From contig JARWIR010000002.1 in the NCBI GenBank assembly GCA_029959085.1, positions 39,304,233-39,368,232 of the forward strand: 64,000 bases of DNA, read 5' to 3'. Origin of the DNA: Nemophila menziesii. Lineage: Eukaryota; Streptophyta; Magnoliopsida; Boraginales; Hydrophyllaceae. The notes beneath the pieces are model-generated. The model had not been told where the DNA came from. It did no database searches and saw only the letters and a list, made by a program, of their open reading frames with translations. The translations under genes and the position numbers were made by a program. The stretch's first letter is position 1, and every line of letters begins with the position of its first letter. Shown in pieces: positions 55,349 through 64,000 of this stretch.

Positions 55349-56526
55349 GGAGATAATTAGCTCTTAGATACTTAGTCAGGATTCTTAATTCCCACACCTT
55401 AGACCTTGAGAGCGACTAAGTGGGCTACAGATACATCATGAGGCAGCCTAAACCTAGGGTTATCAAGCGCTACCAAGGCCCTAAGCAATTCAATTCCAAA
55501 CATGATGATAGTGATAAAAATATACCTTAATGACTATCTAGCTAAAATTAGTGTTGTCAAGGCCAATATCGACACTAGACGTTATGTGGTGTTTCAATAA
55601 TTAGACACAAAGCTAAGGTGAACATCTAACTACTATTAACAAAGCCTAAAGTGATTAGTTCTAGGACATGCAATAATTCAAAACACATAAACAAATATAT
55701 AGGTAAGAAGCTAATATCAAATTAAAACATATAATTCCCAAAGAAACTTAGATATAAAGAAAATAGAATTCATAGATTATACATGATGCAAAACCCAAGT
55801 TATGGGAAAATTAGTTCATACCTGAAGGAAATAAACTAAAAGAAATAATAAAAGACTTCATCTTGTTCTCTACAATAATTCTGATGATAATAAACCTAAA
55901 GACTAATTACTATGAGGCAAAGATGATTTACAAGTGATATAAGGGTGTATTTATAGGTGTATAGAAGCCCTAATTCGTTTTCTTGAAGAAGAAGGTAAGT
56001 AGTGGACTCCAAGCCCAACTCAAATTCGTAACCCTAAAACATGGAATCAGGCCCGTTTTTGTTTGGTTCTAACAGTTTCAATACTTATCCGTTTGACGCG
56101 TATGAGTAGTCGAAATTCATTGTCTCGGAAAGATCTTTAACTTTTCTCCTGAACGGTTCTCCAAATTCCACACCTATTTTGAGATATCAGCTGATTTGTG
56201 TTCGTAGGTGGTCAAATTCAGGATATGGCAGCTTTTCCTTTTCCATGATTTTAGCTTTTCTTTCTTTATCTCCAATTACCATGTTTATCTCTTTCCATAT
56301 CTCTTAGTCTTTTTCTTGGATTCTAATTAATCTCCATAATTATCTTTAAAGCTTCACACTAAATAAATAATTAAACCAATAATTAAACCCAATATGCTCT
56401 AAAAACAATATTACTAAATCAAGACTAGAATTATGAAAGTGTAGGGAAATCGACTAATATGACTTCTAAATCACCAAAAATGATGTCTCCAACTAGTATT
56501 AATTCATGACAAATAGGGAGACATCA
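55349..56526 (-). repeat. B3 3' LTR, right part
   Basis: Resumes at GGAGATAATTAGCTC and ends GGGAGACATCA; with the left part about 1533 bp. TATAAATA complement at 55948-55955. Confidence 0.92.
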
Positions 56527-56562
56527 AGACTCCCAACTCAAAGTTGTATCGTCCCGATACAA
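56527..56562 (-). other. B3 polypurine tract and LTR-side hairpin
   Basis: AGACTCCCAACTCAAAG and perfect stem TTGTATCG-TCC-CGATACAA (56544-56562). Confidence 0.77.
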
Positions 56563-57972
56563 TAAAGATAAAAACAAAGGGAAGTCTCTAAATACACACC
56601 TTGGTAATTTTAACACAATTGGAAGAACATAGCAGAATATATAGAATAGACATAAAGAAATTACTCAGAAAATTTCATGCACTAATATTCATAAACTACA
56701 TACTTTTACACTTCTCATATCCATATTCAACACGGTTTGAATTCAAGATCAGATTAGTTTCGCAATGTAAGAAGGATTGAAATTTTACTCAGTTCACCAA
56801 GGAAGCTATAGATTGTTCATCGAACTTCACTAGTACTCAAAGATCCACTTAACTACTCTCTAATGTCTCAATCACTTCTTAATTACATATCAAAGAATCA
56901 AAAGGTCTTTAAGGTTGTAATGTAGGCTTAGGGATGGTATGATAGTATATTTGGATAATTTAGAGTGAGCTTTTGGCTCTCTCCTCACGAGCCATCAACG
57001 AATCGCCCTAGAGCTTGAGTTACTCTCATAAAACGTTTCTCACTCAACCGAATGATTTCTTTGATGCACAAGTAGCATCCCCAATAACCCAATTAAAGCA
57101 TAAGATGTTCACATAAAAATTCCACTTTGTCGGTCCGTATATATTCTTTTCAAATCATTTTTCTTTTCTCTTTTGTATAGCTATGACTCTCATTTTAATG
57201 TTGAGATATCACGCTATTTTTTCCAATGTTACGCCTTTTCATAACTTTAGCTCGTAGCTTCTTTTTCATTCACTATTACTCCAGCAAAAGGTTACAAAAA
57301 TAATCCTATGAATCATCATCAATATAATAACAAAGCACAATTAATAAGCTCACAATTCCTTACCAAATACAATTCCCATAATGGTGGACCCACCACCCCA
57401 AACTCTCTTAAACAACTGTCTATGCATCGCAATTCGAGTGCGGGTCATATGGAAAAGTCCTATAAACTAAAGGGATGTGGCTTATAACGTGGCTAAATAA
57501 AAAGATTTAGAAATGCTAGAAGGGGCTGGGAAAGATGTAACATATAAAATCAAATAACAAGGTGAGAAGGTATAAAAAGGCTTCAAGTGGCTTCAATACG
57601 AAAGAACTGCCTTAATCATTTTCTACACCATGTAATTTCGTTATTTTCTTACCTTTAGCACTTTCGTCCAATGGGTTTGTCAACTAGCTTGGATCTCACG
57701 GCCTACACACTACTCAAGGCTCCCTGAGATCGAACATACTTTCTACCGCATTGCTTACTAATCTTTTCTTTACTAACAATGTGCGTTTTCCTGCAAATAC
57801 TCAAAGCATACAAAATAAAATAGCTCATAAACATACTTACTTACTATCATCAATTCACTGAGCTTATGCTTTCAAGCTATTAAACACACTCTACATCTAA
57901 TTCCCATGTATCAAAAATTTTAATTTCTACCGAAAAACAGCAAAATAGAGATGAGAGATAACGAATCCCCAC
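56563..57972 (-). other. B3 3' noncoding region
   Basis: Homologous to the same region in B1 and B2, no gene. GTGAGC...CTCAC is retained near 56966-56989. Confidence 0.7.
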
Positions 57973-58009
57973 ACCCCCAACTCAAAAATGAGCCATGTCC
58001 CCACGACTC
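57973..58009 (-). other. B3 internal polypurine box and decayed hairpin
   Basis: ACCCCCAACTCAAAAAT, then GAGCCATG-TCCC-CACGACTC (57990-58009): two substitutions break the stem that is perfect in A, B1 and B2. Confidence 0.65.
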
Positions 58010-58093
58010 GAAAAAGACCCGAAACAGAAATTAAAATTAGCAGATAAAGCATTTACAGAAATGGTAAGGAAGAAAGAGAACATATTCTTGAGG

Positions 58094-59291
58094 CTATTGC
58101 CTCGCATTATCGACATCCAAGATAGGATTTGCTTGATCTTTCTTTAATTTCTCAAGGAGTGTCATGATGTGCACTTGATAGGCTTTGATTTGTGCCACAT
58201 CATTGGCTAAGGAAGTTTGAGCTTCTTCGAAATTGTTTAAACGCTCCTCCATCTTCTCTTAATAACTTTGCTCCTTTTCTTCTTTTGAGACTTGCGTAGA
58301 ACCTGCTCCTCTCAAGACTTTCATGATCCAAGCATTATCAATATAACTCTTCTTAAATTCCAACTTCTCTTCTTCACCCAATATAACATTCTCTTTTTGC
58401 ACAAGACACGTGATCAGAGTAGGATATTTAACATTGTAAACTGATTTAGGAGAGACAAAAAATCGCATCACCTCCTCAAAGATCAACTGTGCCACATCTA
58501 CTTCTTCTCCTCTCAAAATACAATCCAAAAGTAGAGCGTTCTTTGTAGTCATATCCAAAGTTCGTGTGTTTCCAAAGACATTAGGAATAAGGAAATTGTG
58601 CCAAACTCTAGCATCCGGTTGAAGATATTTGTAAGGCCAAGGTGCCTTCAATTCTCCCTTATGTGATTGCACTTTCTCCTTGTCTAAAACATGCTCAAAA
58701 ATTAATTCCTCATCAAAGATTTTTCGTTTAGCCACCACTTCACTATACTTGCATGGTCCACTTAATTTCTTAAACTGGAAGTGGTTTCTAATCTCTTGAA
58801 CTGTGAAATGAACTAACTCTCCTCTAATCGGAACACAACCTTCACTATCTCAGCTACAAAGGCCTAAATAGAAATCTAAAACTAACTCATGACATAAATC
58901 AGAACGTCTTACCATGAACGTAGATCAACCCAGTCTTTCACCAAGCTCCAAGAATCTCTTATACTCTTCTATACCAACTTCTTCAGCGAATACTTTCTCA
59001 TAAGCAAAAGGTAGTTCCTTAAATTGTTTTTCTGCAGAAGCTATCAAGGCCTTTGAAGCTTCCTCTTTATATATGGGTGTAGGACCTTTGAATAGAAGAG
59101 GTTATGTTCTCTTTTTGGGAAAAAGTGAAACCCTTTTACCCATTAAATCAAACATAGCCGGCTTACCTCCTTCTTCAACATCGATTTTACCCTTAGCTTT
59201 GGAACTAGAACCTTTGTTACTTGATTTCTTCTTATACCTTGCTTTTCTTCACCTCCCTCTTGTTAGATAATGTTTCTGTTCTTCTAGCCAT
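58094..59291 (-). pseudogene. B3 extra ORF, multiply broken
   Basis: Homology to the B1 protein extends from ATG 59291 (MARRTETLSNKREVKK) to a TAG at 58094-58096. A stop follows after about 19 codons, several indels disrupt the first half, 58738-58259 is open for 159 codons of the central domain (KVQSHKGELKAPWPYKYL, VWHNFLIPNVFGNTRT), and a TAA ends this before the coiled coil. Confidence 0.83.
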
Positions 59292-59730
59292 CTCAATTGA
59301 CCCCTAACTCAAAGCTTTAACAACTCTTGAAAATTTAAAACTTTTGATTATAGGTTGAACAAGCTTGATTTGGTTTAGGAAATGTGAATTGATGATGAAT
59401 CTCTATGTGGGTAAGATGGATTCTTGATGGATTGGTATGGGTTTAAGAAATTGTAGGATGAATTTTGAAAATTTAAGCTTTTGATTCTTCAATCTCAAGG
59501 TGTTTGGTGAGAATTGGGTGATTGAATCTCCTTTGTAATGATGTGGAGAGAATATTTGATGTGTTTTTAATGATTGGGTAGTGTTTTGGTGTTTGGGGAA
59601 GGTTTGAATGAGCTTTAATGGAGTTGGGAGAGGTTTGGAGAAGAAAGAGAGGCTTAAGGATTAAAAATTCGGAACAATACCCACCTATTTCTCTTTTATA
59701 ACCTAAAAACGAAGCTTTCTTCTCTCTCCA
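59292..59730 (-). other. Leader of the B3 extra ORF
   Basis: GACCCCTAACTCAAAG box (59299-59314), then the conserved leader. No gene. Confidence 0.5.
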
Positions 59731-59734
59731 ACGG

Positions 59735-60145
59735 CGCTGGGCGGCATACTGGCGCTAGGGCCCGGCATGCTGTACCTGGAGTTGCTCAAATCTTAGTTAT
59801 GTCAAAATACCCGAGGCAAGACACGTGGGCACGGGTTTTGGTCTGGCCGGCATACCAGAAAAATCTGTCGGCATGCCGGTGCTGTTGATGTTCGAATCTC
59901 GACCTCTCGGCATTAAAGACGTGACGACACCCGTGGGCACAGGTTTTCTGATTGCCGGCATACCGGAGGTGTGGCCCGGCATGCCGGTGCTGACAACTTT
60001 CAATTCTGACCTCTCGGCATTAAACGCGTGGCCATACCCGTGGGCTCGGGTTTTCTGCTCGCCGGTATACCGGAAATAGCGGTCGGCATGCCGGTGAGGC
60101 AGTCTGAATATTCCATAAACTTTCGATTTTCCTCCCGAACTCGAT
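59735..60145 (-). repeat. B3 palindromic array, four units of about 107 bp
   Basis: First cores (GGCATACT, GGCATACC, GGCATACC, GGTATACC) at 59743, 59849, 59957 and 60064; spacings 106, 108 and 107. Second cores are GGCATGCCGG. Hairpins like ACCCGTGGGCACAGGT lie between units. The closing purine-rich box complement is at 60131-60144. Confidence 0.88.
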
Positions 60146-60326
60146 TTTTCTAATGCCTAAACATCAAAAACACTAATACCTTTCTCAAATATGCAATATC
60201 AACTAAAAACAACTAAACTAAACACAAACTAAAAACTTAAAAAGCATAAAAACATAAAGAATTGCGGGTTGTCTCCCATACAACACTTTTACTTAACGTC
60301 TTTTAAAGTTAGACGTGTTACCTCTA

Positions 60327-61176
60327 TCATGATTTGCGAATATAGCCTCCCCAACAACGAGTTAGGCTATGAACGTCAACTAAACTGCGCTTGATCCTCT
60401 TCTTGGGTCGAATTTCTATCACCTTGGCTGAAACAACCTTAGTGACGATGAATGGTCCCATCCACGAGTCTTTGAAACTTCGTGGCCTATTTTCACGTTT
60501 GTGAGCTTTCCATAGAACTTCATGGCCAACCCCAACTCAATGTTTGGCTCAGTATCCACAGGTTTTACATGGATTTTCTCTGTAGGGACTTTGTGATATG
60601 AAAGGTTGTGGATGACAGGAACGGTAGGATCTAACTTCCTCGGTTTCTTGCCCAAGACATAGAAGGTCTCAGATATGTTCTTAGCATGAGGGGTAATGGT
60701 CCCTTCTTGGAAGTTGATGAAACTTTGACTTGTGGCCATGATAGGTCGTCCAAGTATGATTGGAACCTGCTTATATGCATCAAACTCAAGTATAACAAAG
60801 TCAGTAGGGATGGCGATATTACCTGCTCAGACTAAGACGTCCTCTACTGTTCCCCACGTCTTGGTAACGAATTGTCAGCAAACTGCAACTTCACTGGATC
60901 TTTCTCTGATTTATGAAGTCCAAGTCTTTCAAACACGTACTTAGGCATAATATTAACACCAGAACCCACATCGTACATAGCTTTCACCTTGAGCATACCA
61001 TGTATTTGAATAGGAAGAATAAAACTTCCCGGATCTTTGAGCTTCAATGGTAACTCTCTTTCACTTCTTCTTGAGACTCTCAAGTTCTCTCTCTTGGCTT
61101 CTACATTCGCTTCTTTCTCAGGAATAACTTGCATAAAAACTTGTTGAAGGTGTAAGCCTTTTCTTCGCAATCTCAA
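60327..61176 (-). pseudogene. B3 protease and integrase C-terminal-like domain
   Basis: Frame 61176-60844 has the active site MYDVGSGVNIMPKYVFERLGL-type; a frameshift near 60865 breaks it; 60739-60419 has the protease tail and loses frame near 60540 in the C-terminal-like domain, whose homology continues to TGA 60327-60329. RT and the integrase core are absent, as in B1 and B2. Confidence 0.8.
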
Positions 61177-63154
61177 GCATCTGGGCGTTGATATTTTCAG
61201 CAGTGTACGCCTCTACAAATGTCTTGAGTTCAGTGTCACCTTTCAGATTTGGATCAAGAATAGTTGATGACACCGTTTGTACAACTGGTGGCGATTCCAC
61301 CCTCTCTTCTTTGTTCTCTTCTTGCACAGCAGGTGCAACTTTAACTTCAACTTCAACTCTTGGTTCCTCCCTTGAGGCTTCTTCCTCTTTGTCTTTAGCC
61401 AGCTCAGCTTGAAAATCCATAACCGATCTAATCCCCTCTTGCATATCCTTCAGAAGCTGTATAAATTCGGATTTTTCTGAATCTGACTCCACATAACTCT
61501 CAGAACAGTTAGAGTCCACGGGGCTAGACTTGGTTGGTTCTTCTTCGGCACTCTGAACCTCCACGGCACTAACGGCAGCATGTGGTACTTCCTTTTCTTC
61601 TTCAATTTCAAGGAAAATAGCCTTACAAGCTTCAAACCCAACATTGTCATCACCTCCTTCGATAGCCTTCACTTCTTTTTGTTCCATAATGTTTGTTAGA
61701 ACTATGTTCATTTGTTCTACTTGAGTACCTAAAATCTGAATTGAAGCTCCTTGTTCTCGCAACTTCTCGCTCTGAGCGTTCATATTAGTGGTCATAAGAT
61801 CCATAAACTTTGTTAGTTGTTGATTATCCACAGCTCCCTCTTGAGGATACTGTGGCAAAGCTTTCTGAGCTAATGAATCGGTATAGGCATCTTGAACAGG
61901 TTGTTGTGGGGGAGCAAGTCTATTCTGATATTGATTTTGATACTAACCTCTCGGTTGGAAAGAGTTATTCTGGGGATGAGGTTGATAATGACCAGGATTA
62001 GCGGCCCCTTGTGGATTTGAATAATGCATACCCGGATGATTCCTATTACCAAATTGGTAACCTCCTCGGTTGGATATGAAATAAACAGATTGTGGATTTC
62101 CTTCGCACTCTTCCCATGTATGATTCATTGCCCCACAATGTGGACAACCTTGTGCTTCTTGCACAACATTTGTTGCGGCTAAATTTTTCTGCATCTCAAG
62201 CTTAAGTTCTTTGATTTGATTCTCTAATGCGGACATTTAAGCTGAGTGCGCAGTTTCTGAATCTAATCGAAGCATACCTCGGGTTTTTGGAGCAGGAGCT
62301 CGCAAAGATGGCTAACTCCTTTCTTGTTATATAATATTTTCTAAAACCTCGGTAGCTTCAGTAGGGTCCATGGACACGAAATTTCCTTTCCCGATGTTAT
62401 CCACCTTCAGTCTACCTTCTCTGTTGATACCTTCATAGAATATAGCTAACTGTAGAGAGGGGGTATAACCATGAAACAGACATCTAGCTAACTTCTGTTG
62501 AAACCTTGTCCATGCTTCTCTTACTTCTTCTCCATCTTCTTGACAAAACTTTGCAAGCTCTCTTTGGTCTTTGAATCTCATACTCTTCGGATAAAAACCG
62601 TTCAAGAAGGCGGCTTGAAGTTCTGTCCATGAATTAATTGTCCCTGGTGGTTGCCTATCTAGCCACTCACCAGCTCTACCGGTCAGAAAGAACGAAAACA
62701 TATGACAATACAGTTGCTCGCGTGTAATGCCTGGAGTGACATAAGCATCACAAATCTGCATAAACTTCTGAATCGCTCTTACCGGATCTTGTACTGCTGT
62801 ACCACTGTAGAGTCCAAAACTTAGAAACTGACTGAGCATACCCGGATCGGGTCGAAATTTGATGTTTTAGATCTATGGAGGACGGTAACCTATCGGTTGA
62901 ACATGAAACGGCACTCTCAAGCCTGGAAGGTCTTGTTCTACTCAGTTCTGATTAATATTGTTGTTCCCGTTTACTCTTCCTCCTGGTGGTAATGGTGGTT
63001 GTCCTCTTGGGACAAGTGGTGATCCTCCAAGTGGTGGATTTAACTGATCTTGTACGCCTGCCATAGCTATTATTAAGGCTCTTTCCTCACGAACACGTTT
63101 ATTATAAGGTCTGAAGCTCCTCTTGGGCTCCGGTAAAGGAGGCAAAAGATTCAC
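61118..63154 (-). pseudogene. B3 Gag and linker
   Basis: Pieces: 63154-62942 N-terminus; 62839-62327 gag domain (DAYVTPGITREQLYCH); 62236-61943 with intact zinc knuckle CPHCGAMNHTWEEC, ending at TAG 61943-61945, the same codon that is TAG in B2; 61858-61118 acidic linker. Stops at about 62865 and 62238 and an indel near 62330 separate them. Confidence 0.84.
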
Positions 63155-63289
63155 CTTTAATACCTAAAAAAGACTAAAGCAAACCACAAGCGTAAATCTG
63201 GAAAAATGAAACTAAATACTGAAAAAAATAAAAATTAACTAAAATCTAATACTCGAAATAGATAGCCCAAACGCTAACGAGACACATGT

Positions 63290-63306
63290 TCCCGGCAGCG
63301 GCGCCA
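63290..63306 (-). other. B3 primer-binding site
   Basis: Plus-strand TCCCGGCAGCGGCGCCA, one base at the distal end different from B2. Confidence 0.83.
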
Positions 63307-63312
63307 AAAACT

Positions 63313-64000
63313 TGGTGTCGCCTAGGGTGTTAGAAAAATAAGATAATAATAAGCCTGAAAGAAATGCACTTTCACCCTAGACAAGCACAGTACTGCAAGT
63401 ATTACAGGACGTATGCAAGTTTTAATGATAAGTGAGATTCGTTCTCAGGGGACTTAGTGTGTTATACGTTTTGAAAAAATATCAAGAGTATAAAGTAATT
63501 AATTAAAAGACAGAAAATAATTATGAGTGATTGAGAGATTAATGATTAAACTAAGGAAAATAAAAAAACAATAAAATAAATACGAAGAAATATGAGATGA
63601 GAAGTATAGCTTAGGTTTTGCTAGTATGCACTAATCCTTCTAATTCTGTCTATCAAATTTAGTTAATAAGGGAGATAATTAGCTCTTAGATACTTAGTCA
63701 GGATTCTAAATTCCCATACCTTAGACCTTGAGAGTGACTAAGGGGGCTACAAACACATCATGAGGCAGCCTAAACCTAGGGTTATCAAGCGCTACCAAGG
63801 CCCTAAGCAATTCAATTCCAAACATGATGATAGTGATGAAAATATACCCTAATGACTATCTAGCTAGAATTAGTGTTGTCAAGACCAATATCGACACTAC
63901 ACGTTATGTGGTGTTTCAATAATTAGACACCCAGCTAAGGTGAACATCTAACTACTATTAAGAAAGCCTAAAGTGATCAGTTCTAGGACATGCAATAATT
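63313..64000 (-). repeat. B3 5' LTR, cut by the window edge
   Basis: First 688 bp, TGGTGTCGCCTAGGGTGTTAG onward, matching both pieces of the B3 3' LTR across the B2 insertion point (AGTTAATAAGGGAGATAATTAG), which confirms that B2 sits inside this LTR. Confidence 0.93.

Larger units (their letters stand above)
41058..64000 (-). mobile_element. B3: non-autonomous Athila-derived element split by B2, 5' LTR incomplete in window
   Basis: 3' LTR in two pieces (41058-41412, 55349-56526), internal region 56527-63312, 5' LTR from 63313 to beyond the window. The two LTRs match each other better than those of B2 (for example GTGTTAGAAAAATAAG, and GCAGCCTAAACCTAGGG). Same reduced gene content as B1. Every ORF is broken. 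The five bases before it, ATGCC, are its expected target duplication. Confidence 0.9.

Overview
This is plant nuclear DNA, most likely from an angiosperm (probably a eudicot), and nearly all of it is LTR retrotransposons. The evidence is Athila-type Ty3/gypsy gag-pol genes with primer-binding sites of the tRNA-Asp type, Ty1/copia elements primed by initiator-Met tRNA, long AT-rich stretches and no host gene I can defend. Athila-rich nested DNA of this kind is typical of pericentromeric heterochromatin; that placement is inference.

Layout. 1-9922: Athila element A (minus strand; its 3' end lies off the left edge) with gag, protease, RT, RNase H, integrase and an extra ORF after pol, all broken by stops or frameshifts. 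9923-12300: unassigned AT-rich DNA with a probable 3' end of another LTR element near 11.8 kb. 12301-17791: a complete copia element with identical 621-bp LTRs and an intact 1331-residue gag-pol, inserted in a TA microsatellite. 17792-19531: unassigned DNA with three small repeat clusters. 19532 onward is one large nest.

The nest. Element D (minus) starts at 19532 and is split at 21693 by element C (plus). C is split by B1 (22043-34907, TSD CATAT) and again at 41058 by B3. The left LTR of B3 is split by B2 (41413-55343, TSD ATAAG). B2 carries copia element 2 (44838-49548, TSD GTAAC). B1 carries two solo LTRs (24893-26396, TSD ACTAC; 26538-28098, TSD CACCC). That is five levels: D, C, B3, B2, copia 2. 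The right ends of D, C and B3 are outside the window.

How the parts relate. A and C are Athila elements with a full pol. B1, B2 and B3 are one non-autonomous family: gag and protease are followed directly by what looks like the integrase C-terminal domain, with RT, RNase H and the integrase core missing, and then by a separate ORF resembling the 'putative plant transposon protein' domain. All carry, at the same place between pol and that ORF, a tandem array of about 107-124 bp units packed with short palindromes. The palindrome sequence differs between elements but stays symmetric. Polypurine boxes and small hairpins recur at the module borders. C has B-like LTR ends with A-like coding sequence, so a C-like element is a plausible source of enzymes for B. 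These shared cis features and the reduced B coding plan are the most notable content here.
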